Below are positions 1-10,729 of a stretch of 64,000 bases of DNA, piece by piece. The stretch covers positions 248,001 to 312,000 of the forward strand of contig NZ_BMUF01000006.1 of NCBI RefSeq assembly GCF_014650055.1, read 5' to 3'. The stretch comes from Streptomyces malachitofuscus. Lineage in GTDB: Bacteria; Actinomycetota; Actinomycetes; Streptomycetales; Streptomycetaceae. The notes below the pieces were generated by a model, which was not told where the DNA came from, did not search any database, and saw nothing but the letters and a program-made list of their open reading frames with translations. The position numbers and the translations under genes are program-made. Within the stretch, counting starts at the first letter, position 1. Each line of letters begins with the position of its first letter.

Positions 1-131
1 TGCGCGAGCCGCACCGCCTCCTCTCCGTTCGCCGCCTCGCCCGCCACCTCCAGCCCGGGGCGGTCGGCGATCAGCACCCGCAGCCCGTGCCGGACCAGCG
101 GCTGGTCATCGGTGAGCAGCACCCGGATCAT
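1..131 (-). CDS. Response regulator, NarL/LuxR type (N-terminal part only)
   Basis: The first 43 codons of a two-component response regulator are visible; the rest lies beyond the window edge. The peptide begins [17 protein letters not shown], the usual start of a NarL/FixJ-type receiver: a hydrophobic first strand followed by the acidic pair that binds Mg2+ for aspartate phosphorylation. The phospho-acceptor Asp and the DNA-binding domain are not in view. Its ATG overlaps the stop of the upstream kinase gene by 4 nt (ATGA), so the two are translationally coupled and form one two-component system. The divergent ABC export pair is a likely target, judged from position only. Confidence 0.85.
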   Translation of the reverse strand, partial: MIRVLLTDDQPLVRHGLRVLIADRPGLEVAGEAANGEEAVRLA

Positions 132-1333
132 GTGACTGCCACCGGCAGCGGGAGCCGTGCCGCAACACGGAAGCCGCCCTCGGGGCGCGGTCCGGCCGTG
201 AACTCGCCGTGCAGCAGCGCCGCCCGTTCCCGCATGCCCGTCAGCCCGTAGCCGGCCGCGCCGGGCAGACCGGACAGGCCGCGGCCCTCGTCGGCAATCT
301 CGATGAACAGATCGTCCTCCTGGCAGTCGATGGTCACCCGGCAAGCGGGGGCACCTGAGTGGCGGACCACGTTGGTGATCGCCTCCTGGATGATGCGGTA
401 CCCGGACAGTTCGATCTCCGCCGGCTGCGGCCGCCGCTCATGGCGCCACTCGATGTCCACCCGCACCCCCGCACCCAGGGCCCGCTCCACCAGCCCGTCG
501 AGATCGGCGAGCCCCGGCGCTGAGCCGAGCGGTGCGCCGTCCCCGCCGGCCGCCTGCCGCAGCGCGCCGAGCATCCGGCGCAGGCCCGCCAAGGTGTCCC
601 GGCTAGTGTCCTCAATGGCGGCAAGGGCGTTACGGGCCTCCGACGGCTGAGTGTCGATGACACGCCGACCCACCCCGGCCTGGATGGCGATGACGCCGAT
701 GCTGTGCGCCACCATGTCATGCAGCTCCCGGGCGATCCGCAGCCGCTCGGCGACAACGGCCTGCTCAGCTGCCCGCGCCCGCAGGTCGGCCGTGTGCTGG
801 CGGCGCTCGCGGACCGAGTGGCCGAGCGTCCAGGCGGTGACCATCATCAGAGCCAGGAAGACCAAGGCGGCGAGGAACGACGACGAACCCTCCCGGTAAT
901 AGCCCGCGCCCCCGATCTGTACGCCGAGCGCCACCAGCGCGGCGACGACCGCGGTCCGCCTCGACCGGGTGGCGGCGATCCATCCGACGGTGAGATCGGT
1001 GAGGACCGCCTGCAGAGACGCGATCTGCCATGCCTGCGTCTGCGCAGGCGGCACGATGCCCATCACGCGCTGGCCCGCAGCCATCACCGAGTCCGCCCGC
1101 ACGGTCGCCGCGAAGGAGGCGGTGAGCAGGAGCGCCAGGGCGGGCAGCGGCCGACGCAGCACCAGAGGCAGCAGCAGAACGACCAGCAGTGCGGCCGGCA
1201 GCAGACGCATGCCGGTCAGTTCCCGGCCGGTGTTCAGCACGACGACGTGGAGCAGGACGACGTATGCGATACCTGAGCACCAGGCCAGGGTCTCGGCAAG
1301 GAGCGACCGCGGAACGTCCAGCGGGGCTTTCAT
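128..1333 (-). CDS. Two-component sensor histidine kinase (HisKA_3 family)
   Basis: Membrane sensor kinase of about 401 residues. The N-terminal half holds several hydrophobic segments (residues about 15-180). A HisKA_3 dimerisation helix follows with the motif [10 protein letters not shown], whose His (about residue 205) is the expected phosphorylation site. The C-terminus is a HATPase_c domain with the glycine-rich [11 protein letters not shown] segment. This is the NarL-partner class of actinobacterial kinases. I chose the ATG at 1333 because the 12 residues of the longer reading (start 1369) look non-coding; no strong Shine-Dalgarno precedes either. It overlaps the response regulator by 4 nt. 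The gene is divergent from the ABC exporter, an arrangement common for drug or peptide sensing, but the signal is unknown. Confidence 0.9.
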   Translation of the reverse strand: MKAPLDVPRSLLAETLAWCSGIAYVVLLHVVVLNTGRELTGMRLLPAALLVVLLLPLVLRRPLPALALLLTASFAATVRADSVMAAGQRVMGIVPPAQTQAWQIASLQAVLTDLTVGWIAATRSRRTAVVAALVALGVQIGGAGYYREGSSSFLAALVFLALMMVTAWTLGHSVRERRQHTADLRARAAEQAVVAERLRIARELHDMVAHSIGVIAIQAGVGRRVIDTQPSEARNALAAIEDTSRDTLAGLRRMLGALRQAAGGDGAPLGSAPGLADLDGLVERALGAGVRVDIEWRHERRPQPAEIELSGYRIIQEAITNVVRHSGAPACRVTIDCQEDDLFIEIADEGRGLSGLPGAAGYGLTGMRERAALLHGEFTAGPRPEGGFRVAARLPLPVAVT

Positions 1334-1465
1334 GCGCCGATCATAGGCAGGCGGCCCACACCGCGGCATTGGCCCACGGGCCTACTCCCAGGGGCTACTT
1401 GGTACGCCCGATTGCGGCCCGTGGCCCGATGCCCAGGCCGTATCCGCCCCGGCAGCGTGGACACC

Positions 1466-2377
1466 GTGATCGAAGCAACCGAACTCACCAAGCGCTACGG
1501 CAGGACCACCGCCGTCGACCGGCTGTCCTTCACCGTGCGCCCGGGCGTGGTCACCGGGTTTCTGGGCCCGAACGGTGCAGGGAAGACCACCACACTGCGG
1601 ATGGTCCTCGGGTTGAACCAGCCCACGGGCGGCACCGTCACCGTCGACGGGCAACCGTTCGGCGACCGCCCCCGCGGCCTGCGACACGTCGGCGCCCTGC
1701 TCAACGCCGACGACGTGCACGGCGGCCGAACCGCCCACGCCCATCTGACGATGCTGGCAGTCAGCAACGGCCTGCCGCGCAGGCGGGTCTCGGAGGTGCT
1801 GGCAGAGGTAGGCATGGCAGACGCGGCCGGCCGCAGGATCGACGGATTCTCCCTGGGGATGAAACAACGGCTCGGTATCGCCGCCACTCTGCTCGGCGAT
1901 CCGCCCGTACTGCTCTTCGACGAACCGCTCAACGGCCTCGACCCCGAGGGGGTGCGCTGGGCGCGTGGCTTCTTCAAGCAGCTGGCGGACGAGGGCCGCA
2001 CCGTGCTCGTCTCCAGCCATCTGATGCGGGAGATGGAGCAGACCGCCGAGGAGCTGATCGTCATCGGCCGCGGCAGGCTGATCGCGGCACAGAGCCTGCG
2101 CGCCTTCGCAGCCCGCAGCACACAGCTGCGGGTGAGCGTCCGTACCCCCGACACGGAACTCCTCGCCGCACTGGTGACAGGCGAGGGCGCGACGGTTCGG
2201 CCGGAGGACGACGGGTCGTACACCGTGACCGGTCTGCCTGCGGAACGCATCGGCGAACTCGCCTTCACGCACAGGGTGCGGCTGCACGAGCTCAGCCCGC
2301 AGCGGGCCTCCCTGGAGGAAGCGTTCATGGAACTCACCCAGGAGAGCGTCGAATACTCCGCAGGAGCCGCCCGATGA
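1466..2377 (+). CDS. ABC transporter ATP-binding protein (ABC-2 exporter type)
   Basis: ATPase subunit of about 303 residues. It shows Walker A (GPNGAGKTTT, residues about 34-43), the signature FSLGMKQRLG, Walker B followed by DEPLNGLDPEG, and the switch histidine in SSHLM. This layout is typical of DrrA/CcmA-like exporters for drugs, lipids or peptides. A C-terminal extension of about 80 residues follows the nucleotide-binding domain. The start is taken as GTG 1466 because homology to the family begins at IEATELTKRYG; GTG 1457 and ATG 1412 are in-frame alternatives. The stop overlaps the permease ATG by 4 nt (ATGA), so the two are co-translated. Regulation by the divergent two-component system is inferred from position. 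Confidence 0.93.
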   Translation: MIEATELTKRYGRTTAVDRLSFTVRPGVVTGFLGPNGAGKTTTLRMVLGLNQPTGGTVTVDGQPFGDRPRGLRHVGALLNADDVHGGRTAHAHLTMLAVSNGLPRRRVSEVLAEVGMADAAGRRIDGFSLGMKQRLGIAATLLGDPPVLLFDEPLNGLDPEGVRWARGFFKQLADEGRTVLVSSHLMREMEQTAEELIVIGRGRLIAAQSLRAFAARSTQLRVSVRTPDTELLAALVTGEGATVRPEDDGSYTVTGLPAERIGELAFTHRVRLHELSPQRASLEEAFMELTQESVEYSAGAAR

Positions 2378-3246
2378 CCGCCGTACTCGACAATGCCCCC
2401 GCCCGCCTCCGGGTCGGGGCACCTGCACGGTTCCGCCATCTCCTCGCCGCCGAGTGGATCAAACTCTGGTCACTGCGCTCCACCTACTGGGTGCTCGGTG
2501 CGGGCGCGCTGACCGTGATCGGCATCAATGCGAACTCCGCCGCGTCGAACGCGGACCGGTTGGCGCATCAGCAACTGCCGTCGGAGCCACCGCCGGGGGC
2601 TTCGGTCCGCCCTGAGCTGTTGTTCGATCCGCTGCACACGGCGTTCGTCGATCCCGCCTGGCAGCTGCTCATGGTCATCGCTGCAACGGTGGGAGGGATC
2701 GCCGTCTTCGGCGAGTACACCAGTGGGTTGATCCGTACGACCTTCACCGCCGTGCCTGACCGGCAGGCCGTGATCGCCGCCAAAGTGACCGTGGTGTCGG
2801 CGGTCATGCTGACGCTCGGCACGCTCGTCTCCGGCACCTCCTTCGGTGTCACCCAGATGCTGCTGAGGGAGTACGGCGGCCTGTCGCTGGGCGACCCAGG
2901 CGCACTGCGCGCTGTCATCGCAGCCGCTCTACTGGCACCCCTGTGTGCGCTGGTCGGTATGGCGGTGGGTGCGGTCATCCGGCACGCCGCGGGTTCCATC
3001 GTCGCCGTCATCGCCCTGCTGTTGCTGGTACCGGCGCTGTTCCGGGGCGAGCGCTACCGCTGGGTCAAGGAAATCGGCAACGCCATGCCGCTCAGCGCCT
3101 GGGAGCGGCTGGTGATGAACCCGGAGCGGGCGCGCGACCTGGGCAAATATCCCCTGACAATCACCGAGGCATGGATCGTCTACGGCGCGTGGGCCACTGC
3201 GGCGATGGCCATCGCGGTGCTCGTGGTGCGACGCCGGGATGTATGA
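2374..3246 (+). CDS. ABC-2 type transporter permease
   Basis: Integral membrane partner of the preceding ATPase, about 290 residues. After a hydrophilic start of about 25 residues there are about six hydrophobic segments: near TYWVLGAGALTVIG, WQLLMVIAATVGGIAVFGEY, a pair in the middle, and a last one ending in VLVVRRRDV. The GEYTSGLIRTTFTAVP segment is typical of ABC-2 permeases. It begins at ATG 2374 inside the stop codon of the ATPase gene. The same frame is open far upstream to 1189, but that part is only an out-of-frame reading of the ATPase gene. It ends shortly before a strong hairpin terminator. Substrate unknown. Confidence 0.9.
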   Translation: MTAVLDNAPARLRVGAPARFRHLLAAEWIKLWSLRSTYWVLGAGALTVIGINANSAASNADRLAHQQLPSEPPPGASVRPELLFDPLHTAFVDPAWQLLMVIAATVGGIAVFGEYTSGLIRTTFTAVPDRQAVIAAKVTVVSAVMLTLGTLVSGTSFGVTQMLLREYGGLSLGDPGALRAVIAAALLAPLCALVGMAVGAVIRHAAGSIVAVIALLLLVPALFRGERYRWVKEIGNAMPLSAWERLVMNPERARDLGKYPLTITEAWIVYGAWATAAMAIAVLVVRRRDV

Positions 3247-3293
3247 CACGCACCCCGGGTGCTGGTTCCACAAGAGGCGACGGCGCACGCAGA

Positions 3294-3330
3294 AGGCCCT
3301 CCGCGTCCGAGCGACGGACGCGGAGGGCCT
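3294..3330. terminator. Bidirectional hairpin terminator
   Basis: A 15-bp perfect stem (left arm 3294-3308, right arm 3316-3330, 7-nt loop) lies between the convergent permease and symporter genes. It should stop transcription from both sides. Confidence 0.85.
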
Positions 3331-3357
3331 CAGCGGTTCAAGGCGCCTCAGCGGGCC

Positions 3358-4767
3358 TCAGGAAGCAGCGCCGGCCGTGACCTTCGCGGCCGCCGGAGTC
3401 TCCGCGGCCTCGCACTCCTCCAGCCCCACGTCCTTCGTCTCCTTGCCCAGCAGCAGCGCGACCAGGGTCAGCAGCGCCATCGAGGAGAGGTAGACGCCGA
3501 CCAGCCACGGCGAGCCGTCGCCGGCCTCCCACAGGGCGACCGCTATGAACGGGGCGACGGCCGCGCCGAGGATCGAGCTGACGTTGTAGGAGATCCCGGA
3601 GCCCGTGTAGCGCACGCTGGTCGGGAAGAGTTCCGGCAGCAGCGCGCCCATCGGGCCGAACGTCATACCCATCAGCGTGAAGCCGAGCACCAGCCACAGT
3701 ACCACGCCCAGCGTGCCCATGCCGATCAACGGCACCCACACCAGCCCGAAGACCAGGATCCCGGCGGTGACCGCGATCAGCGTGGCGCGTCGGCCGTATT
3801 TGTCGGCGAGCGGGCCGGAGACCAGGGTGAACACGGCGAAGAACAGCACCCCGAAGATCATCATCAGGACGAAAGTGGCGTAGTCGTACCCCAGGCCGGG
3901 CACGGCGTCGTCCTCGGGCGTACGGCCGTAGCTCAGCGAGAACGTGGTCATCAGGTAGAAGAGCACGTACGTCGCCAGCATGAAGAAGGTGCCGAGGACG
4001 AGCTGTTTCCAGTGGCTGCGGAAGACGGTGGCCAGCGGCAGCTTCTGCACCAGCCCGGCCTCACGGGTCCTGGAGAAGACCGGCGCCTCGACCAGGCGCA
4101 TCCGCACCCACAGGCCGATCGCGACCATCACCGCGGAGAACAGGAACGGGATGCGCCAGCCCCAGCTCAGGAAGGCGTCCGAGGGCTGGGACGGGTCGGC
4201 GCCCGCCGCGGACGGCAGCAGCGCGCCGATGATCAGGAAGAGCCCGTTGCCGATGATGAACCCGAGCGGGGCGCCCAGCTGCGGGAACGTGCCGTAGAGG
4301 GCGCGCTTGTGCTTCGGGGCGTTCTCGGTGGCGACCAGGGCCGCGCCGCTCCACTCGCCGCCGAGCGCGAAGCCCTGCGCGAGCCGCATCAGCACCAGCA
4401 GCGCGGTGGCGACCCAGCCGGCCTGCGCGTAGGTGGGCAGCACGCCGATGAGGAAGGTGGCGATGCCCATGGTGAGCAGCGACGCCACCAGTGTGCCCTT
4501 GCGGCCGAGGCGGTCACCGAGGTGTCCGAAGACCACGGCGCCGATCGGGCGGGCGACCATCGCGGCACCGAACACCGCGAAGGACGACAGCAGCGCCGTG
4601 GTCGGGTCGCTGCTCGGGAAGAAGAGCTTGGGGAAGACCAGGACGGCAGCGGTCGCGTAGATGTAGAAGTCGTAGAACTCGATCGTCGTGCCGATGAGGC
4701 TCGCGATGAGGACTCGGGAACGAGAGTTCACGGGCGCCGGGGCCGGGTGGGTGGTTGGTGCGGGCAT
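3358..4767 (-). CDS. MFS metabolite:H+ symporter (ShiA/ProP/KgtP-like)
   Basis: Twelve-helix major facilitator protein of about 469 residues. It opens with the family-typical first helix (LIGTTIEFYDFYIYATAA) and carries the loop 2-3 motif GHLGDRLGRKGTL and the later loop motif DKYGRRATL. This pattern belongs to the metabolite:H+ symporter branch, which takes up shikimate, alpha-ketoglutarate, citrate or betaine-like solutes. The substrate cannot be read from sequence. The start is ATG 4767, where the conserved part begins and where GGAAAG lies about 8 nt upstream; an in-frame start at 4818 would add 17 unconvincing residues. It stands alone on the minus strand, convergent with the ABC exporter. 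Confidence 0.9.
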   Translation of the reverse strand: MPAPTTHPAPAPVNSRSRVLIASLIGTTIEFYDFYIYATAAVLVFPKLFFPSSDPTTALLSSFAVFGAAMVARPIGAVVFGHLGDRLGRKGTLVASLLTMGIATFLIGVLPTYAQAGWVATALLVLMRLAQGFALGGEWSGAALVATENAPKHKRALYGTFPQLGAPLGFIIGNGLFLIIGALLPSAAGADPSQPSDAFLSWGWRIPFLFSAVMVAIGLWVRMRLVEAPVFSRTREAGLVQKLPLATVFRSHWKQLVLGTFFMLATYVLFYLMTTFSLSYGRTPEDDAVPGLGYDYATFVLMMIFGVLFFAVFTLVSGPLADKYGRRATLIAVTAGILVFGLVWVPLIGMGTLGVVLWLVLGFTLMGMTFGPMGALLPELFPTSVRYTGSGISYNVSSILGAAVAPFIAVALWEAGDGSPWLVGVYLSSMALLTLVALLLGKETKDVGLEECEAAETPAAAKVTAGAAS

Positions 4768-4975
4768 TTCACGGTCTTTCCAGGTGGGACGGTTGCCCAA
4801 GGCTCTCAGACATCTCACGGCTCAGGAATCGTGTACCGACATATGAGACGCGGCCACTCTGGCCCGGCACCGGGAAAAACAGGTGGCTCCGTTCCCTCCC
4901 GCCTCCCTACACTCACCGCACGGACGCCGCCCGCCGTTGGGCCGCGCATCCATGACCAGTGAGGGGAGACCGGCC

Positions 4976-5101
4976 GTGCGTGACCACGCCGCTGCTGCCG
5001 CTCCCCGTTCCCGGTCCCGTCGGTCCGTGGTGATCCTGGTGTCCCCGTCCGTCCGGTGCCCGCTGCGCGGCCGGTGCCGGATGCCCATGACGCACGTCTG
5101 A
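4976..5101 (+). CDS. Possible small upstream ORF (leader) before the EF-G paralogue
   Basis: A 41-codon frame begins at GTG 4976 with a good GGGGAG ribosome-binding site 8 nt upstream. It ends at 5101, 92 nt before the EF-G-like gene. The product is Ala/Arg-rich, then VVILVSPSV, and ends with two cysteines in an Arg-rich tail. I recognise no family. An in-frame ATG at 4952 would lengthen it slightly. It could be a translated leader that controls the downstream gene or simply chance. Apart from this ORF and the hairpin at 5114-5141, I see nothing else in the 426-nt stretch 4768-5193. Confidence 0.3.
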   Translation: MRDHAAAAAPRSRSRRSVVILVSPSVRCPLRGRCRMPMTHV

Positions 5102-5113
5102 CCGCCGACGCCC

Positions 5114-5141
5114 CACACGTCCGGGACGTCGACGCCGTGTG
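5114..5141 (+). promoter_or_regulatory. Possible leader hairpin upstream of the EF-G paralogue
   Basis: Arms CACACG (5114-5119) and CGTGTG (5136-5141) pair around a G/C-rich loop that can itself fold. It lies between the small ORF and the EF-G-like gene. It is a candidate attenuation element only; there is no U-run. Confidence 0.2.
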
Positions 5142-5193
5142 CGTCAGGGAAATCGCGCTGCCCTGCTCCAGAACCTCCGAAAGGCCACGGGCC

Positions 5194-7242
5194 ATGCGCA
5201 CCAACCCCCTCGCCACCGTCCGCAACCTGGGCATCCTCGCCCATGTCGACGCCGGCAAGACCACCGTCACCGAGCGGATCCTGTTCGCCACCGGCACCAC
5301 CCACAAGCGTGGCGAGGTGCACGACGGCACCACCGTCACCGACTTCGACCCGCAGGAACGCGACCGGGGCATCACCATCTTCGCCGCGGCCGTCAGCTGC
5401 ACCTGGGACGGTCACCGGATCAACCTCATCGACACTCCGGGCCACGTCGACTTCGCCGACGAGGTGGAACGCTCCCTGCGCGTCCTCGACGGCGCGGTCG
5501 CCGTGTTCGACGCCGTCGCCGGTGTCGAGCCGCAGAGCGAGTCGGTGTGGCGGCAGGCGGACCGGCACGGTGTGCCGCGCATCGCGTTCGTCAACAAGAT
5601 GGACCGGGCAGGCGCCGAGCTGGACGCCGCCGTCGCCTCCATACGGCAGCGGCTGCACCCCGCACCCCTGGCGGTGCAGCTGCCGATCGGCGCGGAGGAC
5701 ACCTTCACCGGCGTCGTCGACCTGCTGCGCATGCGGGCCCTGACCTGGACCGACGAGGGCGAGGCCCGTGACCCGGCGCCCGTGCCGGAGGAACTGCGTC
5801 AGGAGGCGCACCGGCGGCGCCGGCTGCTGGAGGAGGCCGTCGCCGAGCTGCATCCGCGGGCGCTGGAGGAGTTCTGCGACGCGGGCGCGGTCGGCACCGG
5901 CACGCTCACCGAAGCCCTGCGGGACCTGACCCGCAGCGGTGACGCCGTCGTGGTGCTGTGCGGCTCCGCCTACCGCAACCGCGGTATCGAACCGCTGCTG
6001 GACGCCGTACTGGCCTATCTGCCGTCGCCGCTCGACGTGCCCCCGGTGCGCGGCCGGCACGACGACGGCACCGAGCGGCAGCGCGCCGCCGACCCGGCGG
6101 CACCGCTGGCCGCCCTCGCGTTCAAGGTGAACGCCACCGCCACCGGGCGGCTGACCTACCTGCGCGTCTATGCGGGAACGATCGAGAAGGGAGACACCGT
6201 GTGGGACGCCACCGCGCGCCGCGCCGAGCGCATCGGACGCATCCTGCGGGTGCGGGCCGACCGGCACGACCGGCTGGACCGTGCGACCGCCGGCGACATC
6301 GTCGCCGTGGTCGGGCTGAAGTCCGCCCGCGCCGGTTCGACGCTGTGCGCGCCGGACGCCCCGCTGGTCCTCGAGCCTCCCGGTGTCGCCGAACCGGTCG
6401 TGTCCGCGGCCGTCGAGGCGCTGAAGGGTACCGACACCGGGCGCCTGGCGTCGGCGCTGGCGCGGCTCGCCGAGGAGGACCCCTCGCTGGTCGTGCGCAC
6501 CGACCCGGAGACGGGTCAGACGGTGCTGTCCGGCATGGGCGAACTGCACCTGGAGGTCGCGGTGGAGAAGATCCGGCGTGACCACGGGCTGGGCGTCAAC
6601 GTCGGCCGGCCGCGCGTCAGCCACCGGGAGACCGTCGGCCGCGGAGTGTCCGGGTTCGTGTTCCGGCACGTCAAACAGGACGGCGGGGCGGGCCAGTTCG
6701 CTCATGTGGTCCTCGCTGTGGAGGCATTGGACTCCCCGGAGTCCGGCTTCGAGTTCCGCTCGACGGTCGTCGGCGGGCGCGTGCCGCAGGAGTACGTCCG
6801 TGCCGTGGAGGCCGGCTGCCGGGACGCGCTCGCCGAGGGACCGCTGGGCGGGAACCCGGTGACCGGACTGCGCGTCACGCTCACCGACGGGTCCACCCAT
6901 GTGAAGGACTCCTCGGACACCGCCTTCCGCACCGCCGGCCGGTTCGGCCTGCGGGACGCCCTGCGGGCCTGCGCGATGGTCCTGCTGGAGCCGGTCGCCG
7001 AGGTCACGGTCACCGTGCCCGAGGACGCGGTGGGCGGGGTGCTCGGTGATCTGGCGGCGCGGCGCGGCAAGGTGACCGGCTCGGTCACCCGGGCGGGCGC
7101 GACGGTCGTCACCGCGACCGTGCCGCTGGCCGAACTGTTCGGCTACGCCACCCGGTTGCGCAGCCGCACCCAGGGCCGGGGCACCTTCACCGCCCGGCCC
7201 ACCGGCTACGCCCCCGCACCGGCTTCCGCACCCGTGCGGTAG
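5194..7242 (+). CDS. Elongation factor G paralogue (translational GTPase)
   Basis: Ribosomal translocation-type GTPase of about 682 residues, slightly shorter than housekeeping EF-G (about 700-708). The G domain has AHVDAGKT (residues 16-23), the switch region with [14 protein letters not shown] and NKMD. Domains II to V follow in EF-G order. The switch region ([27 protein letters not shown]) resembles EF-G more than Tet(M)/OtrA ribosomal-protection proteins. Streptomycetes are known to carry a second EF-G (FusB) besides FusA; this is probably such a paralogue, since it stands without rpsL, rpsG or tuf next to it. The start at ATG 5194 begins with the conserved [19 protein letters not shown]; longer in-frame starts are not needed. 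A terminator follows. Confidence 0.88.
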   Translation: MRTNPLATVRNLGILAHVDAGKTTVTERILFATGTTHKRGEVHDGTTVTDFDPQERDRGITIFAAAVSCTWDGHRINLIDTPGHVDFADEVERSLRVLDGAVAVFDAVAGVEPQSESVWRQADRHGVPRIAFVNKMDRAGAELDAAVASIRQRLHPAPLAVQLPIGAEDTFTGVVDLLRMRALTWTDEGEARDPAPVPEELRQEAHRRRRLLEEAVAELHPRALEEFCDAGAVGTGTLTEALRDLTRSGDAVVVLCGSAYRNRGIEPLLDAVLAYLPSPLDVPPVRGRHDDGTERQRAADPAAPLAALAFKVNATATGRLTYLRVYAGTIEKGDTVWDATARRAERIGRILRVRADRHDRLDRATAGDIVAVVGLKSARAGSTLCAPDAPLVLEPPGVAEPVVSAAVEALKGTDTGRLASALARLAEEDPSLVVRTDPETGQTVLSGMGELHLEVAVEKIRRDHGLGVNVGRPRVSHRETVGRGVSGFVFRHVKQDGGAGQFAHVVLAVEALDSPESGFEFRSTVVGGRVPQEYVRAVEAGCRDALAEGPLGGNPVTGLRVTLTDGSTHVKDSSDTAFRTAGRFGLRDALRACAMVLLEPVAEVTVTVPEDAVGGVLGDLAARRGKVTGSVTRAGATVVTATVPLAELFGYATRLRSRTQGRGTFTARPTGYAPAPASAPVR

Positions 7243-7252
7243 GGCCGTGCAC

Positions 7253-7290
7253 GGCGGCCCCTCCCGTCCCCGGAGCCGGGAGAGGCCGCC
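7253..7290. terminator. Hairpin terminator
   Basis: Arms 7253-7266 and 7277-7290 form a 14-bp stem with a single C/A mismatch, directly after the EF-G-like gene and before the convergent GH55 gene. Confidence 0.75.
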
Positions 7291-7355
7291 AACCGGTGCC
7301 GCGGGGGCGCGCCCGGCCGTCGGCGTCGGCCATGGCGTGCCTCCCGGCGCCGGGG

Positions 7356-9149
<1,794 letters not shown>

Positions 9150-9191
9150 GGGGCGGCTCTCCTGGTTCGGGAAGTGAAGGGCGTGGGGTGG

Positions 9192-9205
9192 TGGGAGCGC
9201 TCTCT
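9192..9205. promoter_or_regulatory. CebR/LacI-like operator upstream of the GH55 gene
   Basis: TGGGAGCGCTCTCT is a near-perfect palindrome, one base away from the CebR box TGGGAGCGCTCCCA known from Streptomyces cellulose/cello-oligosaccharide regulons. It lies downstream of a minus-strand -35-like TTGACT (9238-9243) with a plausible -10 at 18-nt spacing, a position fit for repression. The same core occurs before the GH81 gene at 17322-17335. Confidence 0.7.
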
Positions 9206-9280
9206 CGCCGCTGAATGGTTCATCCCTGGAACGCATGAGTCAAGAGGTGCGGCGAGAGTTGGGCGAGTCGGTCCAAACCC

Positions 9281-9310
9281 TTGACGTGCCGCCTTCGTAG
9301 GGATTAACTC
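9281..9310 (+). promoter_or_regulatory. Promoter of the glucan-oligosaccharide importer operon
   Basis: TTGACG (9281-9286) and TAACTC (9305-9310) are separated by 18 nt, a plausible housekeeping-sigma promoter. The -10 element lies inside the left edge of the palindrome at 9305-9335. Confidence 0.5.
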
Positions 9311-9335
9311 ACGTCCTAAATTAAGCCGTGAGGCA
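9305..9335. promoter_or_regulatory. 31-bp palindromic operator upstream of the importer operon
   Basis: A dyad centred at 9320 matches its own reverse complement at about 23 of 30 positions. It has perfect arms CTCACG (9308-9313) and CGTGAG (9327-9332) around an A/T-rich core CTAAATTAAG. It overlaps the -10 and probable start of transcription of the substrate-binding-protein operon. It differs from the GAGCGCTC boxes, so a second regulator is implied. The A/T-rich core is reminiscent of ROK-type sites, but this is a guess. Confidence 0.6.
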
Positions 9336-9398
9336 CTCCCGGGGTGCCCACCCCGCCCCGCCCCCTACGCACATCCCCGGAAAGGGACACCAGGAGCC

Positions 9399-10715
9399 AT
9401 GCGCAGAATCCGAGCCGCGGCCACAGGCGCCGTCATGCTGTCTCTCGCACTCGCCGCCTCGGCCTGCGGAGGCGGCTCGAGCACGGGCGGCGGGTCCAAC
9501 GACTCGCCGAAGGAACTCACCTACTGGGCCTCCAACCAGGGCGCCGGCATCGAGATCGACAAGAAGGTCCTCCAGCCCGAACTCGACAAGTTCGAGAAGG
9601 AGACCGGCATCAAGGTCAAGCTCGAGGTCGTCCCCTGGTCCGACCTGCTCAACCGGATCCTCACCGCCACCACCTCGGGCCAGGGCCCGGACGTGCTGAA
9701 CATCGGCAACACCTGGTCCGCCTCGCTCCAGGCGACCGGTGCCCTGCTGCCGTGGAACTCCGAGAACTTCGACAAGATCGGCGGCAGGGACCGCTTCGTC
9801 GACTCCGCGCTCGGCTCCACCGGTGCCGAGGGCCAGGACCCGGCCGCCGTCCCGCTGTACTCGATGGCGTACGCCCTCTACTACAACAAGCAGATGTTCG
9901 CCGACGCCGGCATCGACGGCCCGCCGGCCACCTGGGACGAGCTGGTCGCCGCCGGCAAGAAGCTGTCCGGGGACGGCACGTGGGGCATCGGCATGGAGGG
10001 TTCCAACCCCGCCGAGAACATCCACCACGCCTTCGTCTTCGCCAAGCAGCACGGCGCCGACTTCTTCACCGCCGACGGCAAGGCCGACTTCACCAACGAC
10101 GGCGCGGTCACCGCCGTCAAGCAGTACGTCGACCTCATGGCCAAGGACAAGATCATCGCCCCGGGCAACGCCGAGTACGCCCAGAACCAGTCGGTGAGCG
10201 ACTTCGCCAAGGGCAGGACCGGCATGCTGCTGTGGCAGTCCGCCTCCGCCAACCTCAAGTCCCAGGGCATGAGCGAGGACGCCTACGGCATCGCCCCGGT
10301 GCCCGTGCAGTCCGGCACCCCCGGCACCGGCAAGCAGGTCAACTCGATGGTCGCCGGCATCAACCTCGCCGTCTTCAAGAACAGCGACAACCTGGACGGC
10401 GCCACCGAGTTCGTGAAGTTCATGACCAGCGACGCCGAGCAGAAGATCCTCAACACGGCGTACAGCTCCATCCCGCCCGTCAAGGCCGCCCAGGAGGACC
10501 CGGCCTTCAACTCCCCGGCCAACGCCGTCCTCAAGGACACCCTCGCCAAGAGCGCCGTAGCCCTGCCGCAGGTGCCGGACGAGTCCCAGTTCGAGACCGC
10601 CGTCGGCACGGCCATCAAGGAACTGTTCGCCGACGCCGCCGCCGGACGCGAGGTGACCACCGGCTCGGTGAAGGCCGCGCTCACCAAGGCGCAGCAGCAG
10701 ATGCCCAAGAAGTGA
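9399..10715 (+). CDS. Sugar ABC transporter substrate-binding lipoprotein
   Basis: Lipoprotein of 438 residues of the extracellular solute-binding family 1 (CebE/MalE type). A signal peptide ends in the lipobox LAASAC, and the Cys is followed by a Gly/Ser linker. The mature part begins with ELTYWASNQG and contains the usual DVLNIGNTW, YYNKQMFADAGI and PATWDELVAAGKKL segments of sugar binders. The start ATG 9399 has GGAG 5-8 nt upstream. It is the first gene of an operon with two permeases and a GH1 enzyme. Its place between GH55 and GH81 suggests it binds laminaribiose or laminari-oligosaccharides. No ATPase gene is present; in Streptomyces the shared ATPase MsiK usually serves such importers. 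Confidence 0.93.
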   Translation: MRRIRAAATGAVMLSLALAASACGGGSSTGGGSNDSPKELTYWASNQGAGIEIDKKVLQPELDKFEKETGIKVKLEVVPWSDLLNRILTATTSGQGPDVLNIGNTWSASLQATGALLPWNSENFDKIGGRDRFVDSALGSTGAEGQDPAAVPLYSMAYALYYNKQMFADAGIDGPPATWDELVAAGKKLSGDGTWGIGMEGSNPAENIHHAFVFAKQHGADFFTADGKADFTNDGAVTAVKQYVDLMAKDKIIAPGNAEYAQNQSVSDFAKGRTGMLLWQSASANLKSQGMSEDAYGIAPVPVQSGTPGTGKQVNSMVAGINLAVFKNSDNLDGATEFVKFMTSDAEQKILNTAYSSIPPVKAAQEDPAFNSPANAVLKDTLAKSAVALPQVPDESQFETAVGTAIKELFADAAAGREVTTGSVKAALTKAQQQMPKK

Positions 10716-10729
10716 GCCCCGACACCGCC

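Noticed and set aside
1189..3246. One long 685-codon frame that would fuse an Arg-rich N-terminus to the ABC permease
   Set aside because: The first 395 codons are an out-of-frame reading of the ATPase gene. The permease has its own ATG at 2374 in the usual 4-nt overlap.
3259..4962. Long plus-strand frame opposite the symporter gene
   Set aside because: It is antisense to a clear 12-helix transporter; its His/Arg/Gln-rich product is typical of shadow frames in high-G+C DNA.
5194..7242. Tetracycline ribosomal-protection protein (OtrA/Tet(M) type)
   Set aside because: The switch region and domain order look like EF-G; no strong Tet(M)-specific loop pattern was seen.
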